DNA from: Pseudomonas abietaniphila | GTDB taxonomy: Bacteria > Pseudomonadota > Gammaproteobacteria > Pseudomonadales > Pseudomonadaceae | Assembly: GCF_900100795.1 (NCBI RefSeq) | Contig: NZ_FNCO01000012.1 | Span: forward strand, 124,001-188,000 | Reading direction: 5' to 3' | Length of the DNA stretch: 64,000 nt | Shown here: one piece after another, positions 25,707 to 34,361 of the stretch | How the letters are laid out: each line of letters starts with the position of its first letter | Position numbering within the stretch: position 1 is the stretch's first letter | Notes under the pieces: generated by a model | The model's database searches: none | Seen by the model: only the letters and a program-made list of their open reading frames with translations | What the model was told of the DNA's origin: nothing | Program-made: the position numbers and the translations under genes

Positions 25707-26324
25707 ATGGGGTTACTCACTGAAGACGAACAGAAGCAGGTTGCTCAAGCCATCGAAGCGGTCGAGCGTCAGACGGACGCCGAACTGGTGACCGTGCTGG
25801 CCGCAAGTGCCGACGATTATGCTTACGTGCCTTTGATCTGGGCCGGACTGGTTGCGCTGCTCGTGCCCGGGTTGATCAATTTTTATCCCGGTTGGCTGAA
25901 TGCCAACGAGCTGTTGTTGACTCAGATTGCGACGTTCATCGTCGTCGCGCTGGTGTGCCGGCTGCCCGCAATGACCTCTCGCTTGGTGCCCGGATCGGTT
26001 CGGCACTGGCGAGCGGGAAGTCTGGCGCGGCGTCAGTTCCTGGAGCAAAACCTGCACGCGACGGCTAATGGCACGGGAGTGTTGATTTTCGTCAGCGAAG
26101 CCGAGCGTTACGTCGAAATCATCGTTGACGACGGCATCGCCCGTCATGTGGATGACATGGTCTGGCGTTCAATGGTCGATGTGTTCACCCGGCAGGTGAG
26201 CGAAGGGAAGATCCTGGAAGGCTTTCTGGGCTGTATTCGTTCGTGCGGCGAGGTGCTGAGCGATCAGGTGCCGGTGACCCAGCCGCGCAACGAGCTGCCG
26301 AACCGTCTGGTGGTGCTGGAGTAG
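25707..26324 (+). CDS. second TPM-domain membrane protein
   Basis: A 205-aa protein starting MGLLTEDEQKQVAQAIEAVE (ATG 25707 with AAGGA 9 bases upstream). The TPM domain is split by two transmembrane helices (about 40-95: YVPLIWAGLVALLVPGLI, then LLLTQIATFIVVALVC). The second half has the family's FVSEAERYVEIIVDDGIA strand. It is the third gene of the LemA-TPM-TPM cluster and is likely co-transcribed. Confidence 0.87.
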   Translation: MGLLTEDEQKQVAQAIEAVERQTDAELVTVLAASADDYAYVPLIWAGLVALLVPGLINFYPGWLNANELLLTQIATFIVVALVCRLPAMTSRLVPGSVRHWRAGSLARRQFLEQNLHATANGTGVLIFVSEAERYVEIIVDDGIARHVDDMVWRSMVDVFTRQVSEGKILEGFLGCIRSCGEVLSDQVPVTQPRNELPNRLVVLE

Positions 26325-26339
26325 TGGAATCCGATCTAC

Positions 26340-26376
26340 GGCCTTGTGGTGGTCAATAATTAAATCCACCACGGCC
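26340..26376. other. long hairpin downstream of the TPM gene
   Basis: GGCC-TT-GTGGTGG pairs with CCACCAC-GGCC around an AT-rich 13-base loop, 15 bases after the stop. No T-run follows, so it may be a Rho-independent-like end without U-tract or an mRNA stabiliser. Confidence 0.45.
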
Positions 26377-26432
26377 CGTCAACCCGCCTAAAATACGGCC
26401 CTCGCATTTTTCGCATCCACAGGGTTCACCCG

Positions 26433-27650
26433 ATGTCCGTTACTGCAGCCAACGCCGCTCCCGCGCAGGATCACCGCGCCCAGTTCCTGAGTCTGCTCGA
26501 CACCTGTCTGACGCAGAACTCACTGATCAAGCTGGTGCTGGCCAAGCACGTCGGGACCGAGGCCGAGCTGCAACGGATCATCATCAAACCCACGACGATC
26601 AAGGATCAGCCTTGTTTGTCGTTTGTGTATCGCTACAAGACCCGCGACATCACCAAGAACCATCCGCTGGTGGAGGCGCAAACGCTGATCGCCAGCCTGC
26701 TGCCCGCATCGTTCAAAAACGCGCATCTGCTGTCGCTCACTGACGAGGTGCAGCTGGAGTTCAGCAAGAAAGGCAAGAGCACCCTGTTCCGCAACACCTC
26801 ACAGCAACAGCGTGAGGCGCCTTCGGCGGAACATGATCGCGAGAAGAAGCGCTATCTGGAGCTGAGCCGTCCGTTCCTCACGGATCTGGGTGTGACCAAC
26901 AAGCAGCATGAACTGATTCCGGCGATGTCGCGCAAATGGAAGCAGATCAACAAGTTCATCGAGGTGTTCTCCCACGCGCTGTCGACCTCGCCGATCACGC
27001 TCGACAAGCCGGTGACGGTGGCCGATTTCGGCTCAGGCAAGGGCTATCTGACGTTTGCCATCCACGATTACCTGCGTAATACCTTGCAGGCCGAAGGCAA
27101 CGTCACGGGCGTCGAGTTGCGTGAAGACATGGTCACCTTGTGCAACAACGCCGCCGCACGTCTGGAGCACCCCGGGCTGGTGTTCAAGTGTGGCGACGTG
27201 CGTTCGGTGGCGCCGAGCGAGCTGGACGTGATGATTGCCTTGCACGCCTGCGACATCGCCACCGATTACGCGATTCACACTGGTATTCGTTCGGGCGCCT
27301 CGATCATCATGTGCTCGCCATGCTGTCACAAACAGATTCGCCTGCAGATCCAGAGCCCGACGCTGCTCAAGCCGATGTTGCAATACGGTCTGCACATGGG
27401 GCAGCAGGCCGAGATGGTCACCGATGCGCTGCGTGCGTTGTTGCTGGAAGTGTGTGGCTACGAGACCAAAGTCTTTGAGTTCATTTCGCTGGAGCACACC
27501 AACAAGAACAAGATGATCCTGGCCGTCAAACGCGCAACGCCGGCCGATCCTGCAGAACTGCTGGCGAAAATTCAGGAATTGAAGACGTTCTATGGCATTC
27601 AGGAACACTGCCTGGAGACCTTGCTCCAGGCAGATCATCTGATCGGCTAA
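26433..27650 (+). CDS. class I SAM-dependent methyltransferase (Methyltransf_32 type)
   Basis: A 405-aa protein. The N-terminal 150 residues are a family-specific domain (KPTTIKDQPCLSFVYRYKTRD). The Rossmann methyltransferase core begins at about residue 190 with the SAM motif VADFGSGKGYLTFA, followed by GVELREDMV and ALHACDIATDYAI. The late MCSPCCHKQIR motif is typical of this group, which is related to eukaryotic GSTCD-like methyltransferases. The substrate, possibly RNA, is unknown. It is monocistronic, with about 100 bases before and a convergent gene after. Confidence 0.8.
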   Translation: MSVTAANAAPAQDHRAQFLSLLDTCLTQNSLIKLVLAKHVGTEAELQRIIIKPTTIKDQPCLSFVYRYKTRDITKNHPLVEAQTLIASLLPASFKNAHLLSLTDEVQLEFSKKGKSTLFRNTSQQQREAPSAEHDREKKRYLELSRPFLTDLGVTNKQHELIPAMSRKWKQINKFIEVFSHALSTSPITLDKPVTVADFGSGKGYLTFAIHDYLRNTLQAEGNVTGVELREDMVTLCNNAAARLEHPGLVFKCGDVRSVAPSELDVMIALHACDIATDYAIHTGIRSGASIIMCSPCCHKQIRLQIQSPTLLKPMLQYGLHMGQQAEMVTDALRALLLEVCGYETKVFEFISLEHTNKNKMILAVKRATPADPAELLAKIQELKTFYGIQEHCLETLLQADHLIG

Positions 27651-28546
27651 AGCCGCGTAGCCACGACCGGTTTGGGCGCGATGACCGCCGTCTTGCGACC
27701 GATGGCCAGCGTCACGACCACGCCGGCGGCAAAAATCCAGGTGACCGGGTCAATGTGTTCGCCGAAGAACAGCGCCGAAAACGCCATGGTGAAGAACAGC
27801 TGAACCAGCTGGATTTGACTGACGCGGGCAATCCCGCCCATGGCAAGGCCTGCGTACCAGGCGAAAAAGCCGATGAATTGCGAGAACAACGACACGTAAC
27901 CAAACGCCCACCACGCGCCTGTCGAGATCGGCCCTTCGTGCTGCGAGGCGAGGTAACCGACCGGGATGATCAACACCGGAATGGAAATCACCAGCGCCCA
28001 GCAGATCACCTGCCAGCCGCCCATCTGTTTGGCCAGCCGGCCGCCTTCGGCGTAACCCAGCCCACCAATGGCCACGGCTCCCACCATCAGCAGGTCACCG
28101 GCCTGTAAGTTGCCCGCACCGCTGATCAGCGCATAGCCCAATACCAGCACACTGCCCATCGCCGCGCAGAGCCAGAACGCTTTTGAAGGACGTTCATGGG
28201 ACAGCCATGCCGCGTAGATCGCCACCAGCAAAGGCTGCAGGCCGTTGACCAGCGCACCGTGGGAGGCTGGCAGGGTTTTCATGGCCCAGGCCGACAGCAC
28301 CGGAAAGCCGATGATCACGCCCAGCGCGACGACCATCAGCGCTTTGAACTGGGCGCGGGTCGGCCATTTCTCCCGACGCCAGAGCAACAAAGCTGCCGCT
28401 GGAATCGCCGCGAACAACGCACGGCCGAGGCCATTGAGCAAAGGATGGATTTCCTGAACCACGATGCGGGTCATGGGCAGCGTCAGACTGAAGATCACCA
28501 CGCCGACCAGTCCGAGGACCATGCCGGTGTTTTCGCGAGAGGACAT
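27647..28546 (-). CDS. EamA/DMT-family transporter
   Basis: A 299-aa drug/metabolite transporter with ten predicted helices in two EamA repeats (GMVLGLVGVVIFSLTLPMTRI in helix 1, and GDLLMVGAVAIGGLGYAEGG starting the second half). Members export amino acids, metabolites or drugs. ATG at 28546 is the first helix-consistent start; the frame runs on upstream across the leader of the neighbouring divergent gene and is not coding there. It overlaps the methyltransferase stop by 4 bases (convergent). Substrate unknown. Confidence 0.87.
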   Translation of the reverse strand: MSSRENTGMVLGLVGVVIFSLTLPMTRIVVQEIHPLLNGLGRALFAAIPAAALLLWRREKWPTRAQFKALMVVALGVIIGFPVLSAWAMKTLPASHGALVNGLQPLLVAIYAAWLSHERPSKAFWLCAAMGSVLVLGYALISGAGNLQAGDLLMVGAVAIGGLGYAEGGRLAKQMGGWQVICWALVISIPVLIIPVGYLASQHEGPISTGAWWAFGYVSLFSQFIGFFAWYAGLAMGGIARVSQIQLVQLFFTMAFSALFFGEHIDPVTWIFAAGVVVTLAIGRKTAVIAPKPVVATRL

Positions 28547-28811
28547 GTTGAGTCGTGCCTTTTGTTTTAAGAATAAAAGCCAAGCGTGGAACGAAGGCTT
28601 CCATTCAGCCACAGATGACCCGCAAAGCCCCTTAACAGATACCGACAGAATTGGCCGTACACTTCGCGTTTCAGGGGGGAAACGCCGTTTGTGAGGATTT
28701 TCCTGCTGGCCGCTGCACACCTTTGAATATTGGTGCAGAAATTGAATGCCATCTTCCTGCAACCATTTGAAGGTCAAATGGGTGGCGTCGAATTCAGCCA
28801 GGAGAACAATC

Positions 28812-29042
28812 GTGTCGGTCATCGGAAAGTGGGCGTTGCAAGGTGTCGTGGTGTTCCTGTTCGCATGGATAGCGACCGTGGCGGGTCAGTGGTCAGCGAG
28901 CGTCGTGAAATCGACGAGCAGCGACCGCCTCGCCTCTCTCAGCAGCGTCCGACTGTTGACAGAATCGGTCGCTGCCAGTGTCAATAAGAAGGCGCACGGC
29001 AACACGGTCGTGGTGGGGGCGTTGTCGGAAAGTAACGAGTAA
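28812..29042 (+). CDS. small single-helix membrane protein, 76 aa
   Basis: A 76-aa protein starting at GTG 28812 with AGGAG 7 bases upstream. One transmembrane helix (about 6-26: KWALQGVVVFLFAWIATVAG) is followed by a Ser/Val-rich tail (SVRLLTESVAASVNKKAHGN). It is divergent from the EamA transporter and followed by a terminator at 29092. No family is recognised; a small inner-membrane protein of unknown role. Confidence 0.65.
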   Translation: MSVIGKWALQGVVVFLFAWIATVAGQWSASVVKSTSSDRLASLSSVRLLTESVAASVNKKAHGNTVVVGALSESNE

Positions 29043-29091
29043 GCCGGCAGTGGTGGGAAGTTTGGGAGCGGGTGTGGATTGAGCGGAAAGA

Positions 29092-29119
29092 AACCGGGCT
29101 TTGGTGGTCCGGTTTTTTT
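29092..29119 (+). terminator. intrinsic terminator after the 76-aa gene
   Basis: AACCGG - 11-base loop - CCGGTT followed by TTTTT, 50 bases after the stop at 29042. Confidence 0.7.
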
Positions 29120-29169
29120 GTGGCCACGGTATTTGCGGTAGAGAAAAATTTTCTCTAGTATTCGTCGCC

Positions 29170-29403
29170 ATGGCTACCGTACAAAGCGACCGAAATTGGA
29201 AGATCAAGATTTATCCGGACGACCATGCTCCGCCGCATTTCCATGTGCAAACACCGGATGGGGAGTCGCTGGTGCAGATCGACGGCTTTAGAGTCCTGGG
29301 CAAAGGGGCCGAGCCTAAAGCACTGAAAGCCGCTTTGATGTGGGCCCGATCTCATTCCGCCGAACTCTGGCGGATATGGTACGAGCAAAACCGGAGGACC
29401 TGA
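29170..29403 (+). CDS. DUF4160-domain protein
   Basis: A 77-aa protein with the DUF4160 signature: KIKIYPDDHAPPHFHVQTPDG, then ALMWARSHSAELWRIW. Such proteins are typically encoded directly before a DUF2442 protein, as here, and the pair is often discussed as toxin-antitoxin-like, though the activity is not established. ATG 29170 is the natural domain start but has a weak ribosome site; the frame reaches further up to 29101. The gap to the next gene is 3 bases. Confidence 0.8.
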   Translation: MATVQSDRNWKIKIYPDDHAPPHFHVQTPDGESLVQIDGFRVLGKGAEPKALKAALMWARSHSAELWRIWYEQNRRT

Positions 29404-29406
29404 CCT

Positions 29407-29844
29407 ATGGCGAGCAAATTACGTATCGCTGGCGTACAGCCTGTTGCAGGTAAGCACGCACTGACTGTTGATTGGAACAACGGCAAACGGCACATCGTCG
29501 ATCTGTCTGACGTTCTCGATCAGTTTCCTATCCTCTCGCCCTTGAAAGACCCCGAGCGGTTCAGCAGGGTGACCGTCGGCGAGTGGGGGTTTGACGTCAC
29601 TTGGGGCGATGATCTTGAATTGGCGGCATCTACGCTCCATCGGCTGGCGCTGGAGCAATCTGGCGAAGTGATGCCAACCTGGGAGTTCAAGCAGTGGATG
29701 GCAAAAAACAACTTGTCGCTGTCGGCTGCGGCGGTCGAGCTTGGTTTTACGCGCCGAACCATTACTGCTTACAGCAGTGGCGCTGCGCTCATACCCAAGC
29801 ATGTGGCGCTGGCGTGCAGAGGTTGGGAATACGAACATCGCTGA
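29407..29844 (+). CDS. DUF2442-domain protein with C-terminal helix-turn-helix
   Basis: A 145-aa protein. Residues 1-80 form the DUF2442 domain (LTVDWNNGKRHIVDLSDVL, FDVTWGDDLELAAS). Residues about 95-140 look like an XRE-like helix-turn-helix (MAKNNLSLSAAAVELGFTRR, then TITAYSSGAALIPKHVALAC). GGAGG lies inside the end of the upstream gene, so translation is coupled. With its DNA-binding tail it could be the antitoxin/autoregulator of the DUF4160 partner; this is inferred from gene order only. Confidence 0.8.
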   Translation: MASKLRIAGVQPVAGKHALTVDWNNGKRHIVDLSDVLDQFPILSPLKDPERFSRVTVGEWGFDVTWGDDLELAASTLHRLALEQSGEVMPTWEFKQWMAKNNLSLSAAAVELGFTRRTITAYSSGAALIPKHVALACRGWEYEHR

Positions 29845-29847
29845 CGC

Positions 29848-30879
29848 TCAGCCCTTCCTGATCTCCAACCCTTCCTTCAACCGCGCCACCGGCACCGAAA
29901 ACTCGGGATTGCCCAGCGGATGCGTTTTGGCGTCGAAGAACTTCAACTCGATGTTCTGTCCTTCGAACAACGCACTGTAGTGCCGCTTTTGATGCTGGAT
30001 GAACGCTTCGCTGCGCGCAAGGATCGAGATGGCGAGCGTGGTCGGTCTGGCCTGCAGCACGGCGTCCAGGATGTGTCGGTCCTGTTTGCCCAGCGAATGC
30101 CCGAAGATGCACAGCGAGCCCTGGTGTTGCGCCAGTTGGGCGTGGCAGAACGAGAGGTAGTCCGAGCCTCGGATGATTTTCATCTTGTCGTTGCTGCGAC
30201 CCTCACAGACGAACAGCGGGACGTCTTCCAGCGCATTGACGGCAAAGCTACCCAGCAGCGTGCTTTCAGAGGACATCAGCTTGCGCGCGGTGCCGTCGAA
30301 GTTTTTCACCAGGTGCATGCCGCCATGCAGATAGAGGATGCGCGTGGCGTGGCTGGTGGTCCGGTGCAGGTTGAAGACCGCGTCGTCATCGAACAGATCG
30401 TCGAACGGCTGTGCGCCATGCATCACCGCCCAATAGGCCAGCAGGTCATAGTTGGTGGAGTAGACCGTCGCGTACTGGCTCAGCGCCTGGCTGATGTGTG
30501 CGATGGTCGACGGCGCCATCAAACGCCATGGAATGTGCGCCGAACGAATCCCGTGAATGAGTGCTTCCTTGATCGCGAAGTAACGGTTGCGTGGCGACGA
30601 CGAACTGATCGTCAGCGCCGCGTTCACCCGCATCGCCACCTTCAGGCCGCTGAGGACGGGCTCGAAGTTTTCGGTTTCCATGGATTTGAACAGCGCAAGC
30701 TCGGTCGCGCTCAGCGGCTTATTGCGGGTGGTCTGCGCCAGCTCGAACAGCGAGTCGTAGGCGAAGTTCTTCCACACCGCGAGGCTGGCACCGTTGCCCA
30801 ACAGCAAACCTGAACACGGGTGAGCGGTTTGCAGTTGATGCCAGTCGGCAAGTTCAGCGTCAAAATCCGTGAATTCCAT
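29848..30879 (-). CDS. SIR2-like DUF4917-family protein
   Basis: A 343-aa soluble protein of the DUF4917 family, which shares the SIR2-like Rossmann fold. The first glycine motif is LLLGNGASLAVW (residues about 25-36), the conserved YSTNYDLLAYW corresponds to the NAD-ribose region, and LYLHGGMHLV is another family motif. SIR2-like proteins of this sort act as NADases in several anti-phage systems. No helicase, Argonaute or other known partner is next to it, so a defence role is a hypothesis. It is convergent with the DUF2442 gene, 3 bases apart. Confidence 0.75.
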   Translation of the reverse strand: MEFTDFDAELADWHQLQTAHPCSGLLLGNGASLAVWKNFAYDSLFELAQTTRNKPLSATELALFKSMETENFEPVLSGLKVAMRVNAALTISSSSPRNRYFAIKEALIHGIRSAHIPWRLMAPSTIAHISQALSQYATVYSTNYDLLAYWAVMHGAQPFDDLFDDDAVFNLHRTTSHATRILYLHGGMHLVKNFDGTARKLMSSESTLLGSFAVNALEDVPLFVCEGRSNDKMKIIRGSDYLSFCHAQLAQHQGSLCIFGHSLGKQDRHILDAVLQARPTTLAISILARSEAFIQHQKRHYSALFEGQNIELKFFDAKTHPLGNPEFSVPVARLKEGLEIRKG

Positions 30880-31063
30880 CTTCTCGCTTCGCGTTCAGGT
30901 GAGCAGGCTGGCCGAGCGGCCAAACGGAGTGGACTTATAGGAAGCCAGGTCGACCTTGTCAACGCCGGAGCCGTCGTCGGACCGTCCGGAAGATATTTCG
31001 AACCCCTGTGTCGAGCCTGTTTCTAACGCTTGAACCCCAAATCCGGTTCGCTGAGAGGTCATC

Positions 31064-31291
31064 ATGAAAACCGATCCAGTGAATACCGCCGCCGCGCAAA
31101 GCCCCGGCCCTCATCCAAGCCCCATGGAAACGCCGCGTCGCGACAGGTCGTCGCCGTCCGCCGACGAATTCGAACGGGTTGAAGCCACCGATAAGCAAAG
31201 GCGCGAAACGCCGCCCCCGCAAACCTGGAAGCACCCGGACGATGGGAAAAACCTGTCGGAAAAAGACGAAGAACGACCGCTTAAGCCCTGA
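31064..31291 (+). CDS. small Pro/charged-rich hypothetical protein, 75 aa
   Basis: A 75-aa hydrophilic protein with no predicted fold, rich in Pro, Ser, Asp, Glu and Lys (PRRDRSSPSADEFERVEATD, then PPPQTWKHPDDGKNLSEKDE). GAGAGG lies before the ATG. It is likely intrinsically disordered. Function is unknown; small proteins of this composition are common in pseudomonads. Confidence 0.65.
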   Translation: MKTDPVNTAAAQSPGPHPSPMETPRRDRSSPSADEFERVEATDKQRRETPPPQTWKHPDDGKNLSEKDEERPLKP

Positions 31292-31385
31292 CGCCATCTG
31301 TCTAACGGCCCCTCATACGAGGGCGACCGGGTGTAAGGTCTTTCGGGACAATCCATAACACTCTCTGAATGAGAGGGAGGTCACC

Positions 31386-31646
31386 ATGCACACAGCGATG
31401 CTCAGCAAAACCCATTTCAACGGCTACGACGTGATCAACGTCAACAACGGCCCATGGCGGGTCTGCACTCACCACGACCGACTCGGGTCGTTTGGTTCGC
31501 GCGAGGAGGCGATGGCGTTTGCTGCGTCGTTACCGGCTTATCAGGAGCGGACCGCAATGAAAGCACAGCCCGCGGCAGTCGCTAAAGCCAAGCCGGCCGA
31601 GGCCCATAAAGAAGCACCAAAGGCTAAATCCAAAGCGAAAAAGTAA
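31386..31646 (+). CDS. small conserved hypothetical protein with Lys/Ala-rich tail, 86 aa
   Basis: An 86-aa protein with a strong GAGGGAGG ribosome site. The N-terminal half (NGYDVINVNNGPWRVCTHHD, FGSREEAMAFAASLP) looks like a small alpha/beta domain of the DUF2188-like kind. The C-terminal third is a basic Ala/Lys/Pro tail (EAPKAKSKAKK) reminiscent of nucleic-acid-binding tails. It is followed by a good terminator. Function unknown. Confidence 0.7.
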   Translation: MHTAMLSKTHFNGYDVINVNNGPWRVCTHHDRLGSFGSREEAMAFAASLPAYQERTAMKAQPAAVAKAKPAEAHKEAPKAKSKAKK

Positions 31647-31664
31647 ATGCGTGAACAAAAACGA

Positions 31665-31690
31665 AGCCTCGGTTCTTGCCGGGGCTTTGT
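31665..31690 (+). terminator. intrinsic terminator
   Basis: AGCCTCGG - TTCTTG - CCGGGGCT (one G-T pair) followed by a TTGTACTTTT tract, right after the 86-aa gene. Confidence 0.75.
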
Positions 31691-31775
31691 ACTTTTCCGC
31701 TCTCGAAAGATTACGTGCGCTTGTCACCGCATGGGTTGAGGAATAATCTCAAAAACCAATAACCTGGAGGTCAGG

Positions 31776-32705
31776 TTGGTTTCATTCGAGATAGCAGGTG
31801 ATGCAGTGGACGTTATCGATCTGAAGGTTGTGGAAGCCGTCGCACGGCACGGCAGCATGAACAAGGCCGCAGTCGAACTGAACACCGTGCAGTCGAACGT
31901 TTCCTCAAGAATCCGCTCGCTGGAAGATGAACTCGGGGTTTCGCTGTTTCAACGCAGCGCCAAGGGCGTGCAGATCACCCCGGCAGGCCGACGCGTGCTG
32001 CCCTATGCCGCCAGGCTGTCCAAGCTTCTTTCCGACGCATCGGCCGCTGCGCGCGATGACGGCACGCCGGCCGGTGTGCTGGAAATCGGCACGCTGGAAA
32101 CCACCCTCGCGCTTCGCTTGCCGCTGTTGATCGCCCGCTTCGCCAAAGCGTGGCCAGACGTTCGGCCAATGGTGCGGACCGGCACCACCAGCAGCCTGAT
32201 TCAGGATGTCGTCGACTGTAAGCTCGAGGGGGCATTCGTGGCAGGGCCGGTCAGTCATCCAGAGTTGCAGACCGAAACCGTCTTTCACGAGGAGCTGGTG
32301 CTCGTCACCTCCCGTGCCGTGCGCTCGCTGGACGCTGTGCGCGCGATCGCCCATCTGAAAACCGTGGTGTTTCGTGTCGGCTGTTCCTATCGGCAGCGCC
32401 TGGACGCGTTATTGGCGAGTATGGGCCTGCTGGTGCCGGAGCCACTTGAGTTCGGCTCCATCGACGCCATCATCGCCTGTGTGTCGGCGGGCGTTGGCAT
32501 CACGCTCCTTCCTCGAGGCGTTGTGGCTGACGCCTGGCAGGAAGGCCGGGTCGCCGTGCATGAACTGCCGACGGCTTTTTCCCAGGTTGAAACGGTGTTC
32601 GTCCGACGCATCGACAGCCATTTCTCCAGCGCGCTGGCGACCTTTCTTGACAGCGTGCATCAGGAAAATGGCGGTCGCCCGCAGATCGTCAGGCAGCTTG
32701 CGTGA
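31776..32705 (+). CDS. LysR-family transcriptional regulator
   Basis: A 309-aa LysR regulator. The helix-turn-helix is at residues about 14-75 (IDLKVVEAVARHGSMNKAAV, NTVQSNVSSRIRSLEDELGV) with a C-terminal effector domain. TTG at 31776 is chosen because CTGGAGG ends 5 bases upstream; an in-frame GTG 10 codons later has no ribosome site. It is convergent with, and 2 bases from, an MFS transporter of the YbfB/YjiJ group, which is a likely target although the layout is convergent. Confidence 0.88.
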   Translation: MVSFEIAGDAVDVIDLKVVEAVARHGSMNKAAVELNTVQSNVSSRIRSLEDELGVSLFQRSAKGVQITPAGRRVLPYAARLSKLLSDASAAARDDGTPAGVLEIGTLETTLALRLPLLIARFAKAWPDVRPMVRTGTTSSLIQDVVDCKLEGAFVAGPVSHPELQTETVFHEELVLVTSRAVRSLDAVRAIAHLKTVVFRVGCSYRQRLDALLASMGLLVPEPLEFGSIDAIIACVSAGVGITLLPRGVVADAWQEGRVAVHELPTAFSQVETVFVRRIDSHFSSALATFLDSVHQENGGRPQIVRQLA

Positions 32706-32707
32706 CA

Positions 32708-33928
32708 TCAGCGAGGAGCCGCTTCATCAACGCTTCGTGAAGCCACGATGTCGATCAGCAAGGCGAGGGCGATGGCGCCGGTTCCCAACAGGAACAACAG
32801 GGCGTAGTTCCCGCCGCTGTACGAGAACAAGTACGAAAAACCATACGCCGCCACTGCCTGAAACAGCGCGAAGCCTACCGTGGCCGTCCGCCACGCGGCG
32901 TTTTGTTGCGCGGGATGGTGCACCAGCAGTTCCTGCACACGGCCCAGGACCAGCGGCACGGTCCCCGTTACAAATGCGCCGACCACCACGCTGGAGGCCA
33001 TCAACCATGGCGTGCCCAGGCCCAACGCCGGGATGCAGACACACACACCTTCCAGGATGAACGACAACCGCAGCGCCAGGCCGAAGCCGACGCGGTCGGC
33101 CAACACGCCCGCCAGCAATGGGCCGAGTGTCGCGCCAATGCCGAACAGCACCCAATATTGAGCCCCGACTTCAAGCCCCTGACCCAACCCGTGAGCAATA
33201 AAGGCCACCAGAAAAATCATGTGCGGCACCCAGCCCGCCGCGTTGAGCGCGTACTCGGCGTACAACGCCTTGAGCGTCGTGTTGTTGGATTGACGCGGAT
33301 GCTGAACAGCGTGAACGGGCGCAGCGTCCTGCTTCGGCCAACCCTTCCAGGCAATCGCCGTGAACACCAGAGAAATGATCCCCAGCCCCAGCCAGGTCTG
33401 CTTCAAACCTTGCTGCAGCAACAGCGGCACCAACGTGCCCGACGCCGCGATACCGACCCCGACCCCCATGAAAATGATCCCGCCCGAAAGCCCTCTCTTC
33501 GACGGCGGCACATACGCCAACACCGCAGGCGCAGCCAGCACCATCAGCGCGCCACCCGAGATCCCCGATAACAACCGCCAGACAAAAAACCACAGATAAG
33601 ACACCGGAAACGCACAGGCAAAAAAGGCCACACTGGCCAGCAGCATCATTGCCCTGAGCGTGAACGCCGTCGACGACCTCTGCGCCATCACCCGCCCAGT
33701 CAACGCACCCAGCAGATACCCCGCCAGATTCGCCGCACCCAGGTACGCGGCCTTCGACGCATCAAACCACCCGGCATCAATGATCGCGGGCAGCAAAGGC
33801 GTATACGCAAACCGGGCAAGACCAATACCCACCAGACTCGCCGAAAACCCGGCCGCAATGCCCCATTTGGCATTGTGAGACTGATCGTGGGAACCCGTGC
33901 GAGAGGGTGATACCTGAACCTTTTCCAT
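32708..33928 (-). CDS. MFS transporter, YbfB/YjiJ (MFS_4) family
   Basis: A 406-aa protein with 12 predicted helices. The MFS_4 signature GLARFAYTPLLPAIIDAGWF is in helix 1, followed by AAYLGAANLAGYLLGALTG. Family members are mostly uncharacterised exporters or permeases. The N-terminal ~20 residues are polar. The LysR gene beside it suggests inducible expression. Substrate unknown. Confidence 0.85.
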   Translation of the reverse strand: MEKVQVSPSRTGSHDQSHNAKWGIAAGFSASLVGIGLARFAYTPLLPAIIDAGWFDASKAAYLGAANLAGYLLGALTGRVMAQRSSTAFTLRAMMLLASVAFFACAFPVSYLWFFVWRLLSGISGGALMVLAAPAVLAYVPPSKRGLSGGIIFMGVGVGIAASGTLVPLLLQQGLKQTWLGLGIISLVFTAIAWKGWPKQDAAPVHAVQHPRQSNNTTLKALYAEYALNAAGWVPHMIFLVAFIAHGLGQGLEVGAQYWVLFGIGATLGPLLAGVLADRVGFGLALRLSFILEGVCVCIPALGLGTPWLMASSVVVGAFVTGTVPLVLGRVQELLVHHPAQQNAAWRTATVGFALFQAVAAYGFSYLFSYSGGNYALLFLLGTGAIALALLIDIVASRSVDEAAPR

Positions 33929-34108
33929 CGTCTTCGCCTGCTGCTTTCAGATGGCACCACCGTACGCGCGTGCGGGGTATCTGAAGAAGCGAAAAGAAGT
34001 GATTGGGGGTATCTGGAAAAGTGGTAGCTTGGTGCAAACAGAGGCGCAAGGGCGGATCGGCAGATCAAATCAGGAATGAGGAGGTCTTTCGGGCGGGGTT
34101 TGGAGAGA

Positions 34109-34182
34109 CTGGAGCGGGTGAAGGGAATCGAACCCTCGTTATCAGCTTGGGAAGCTGGAGTAATGCCATTATACGACACCCG
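34109..34182 (-). tRNA. tRNA-Gly(CCC)
   Basis: The minus strand folds as a 74-nt tRNA. The acceptor GCGGGTG pairs with CACCCGC, the anticodon loop TTCCCAA gives anticodon CCC, the T-arm is GAGGG-TTCGATT-CCCTT, and the CCA end is encoded. The outermost anticodon-stem pair appears to be C-A, a minor weakness. It reads the GGG glycine codon. Confidence 0.93.
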
Positions 34183-34361
34183 CTTTTGACGCTTTCAGCG
34201 GGTCACTTTGTACCAGAAGCGGGCACTGAATTGAAGCGTTAAATGCGGTGCGTGGAAATCAGTGGGTGTTGCGGGGTGTTGCGGGGAAGGTTCGGGATTC
34301 ATTCGCCGAAGGCTGGCAGGCGGGCGCTGGCGAATGAATCCGTTCCTTGAGACCTTCACGG

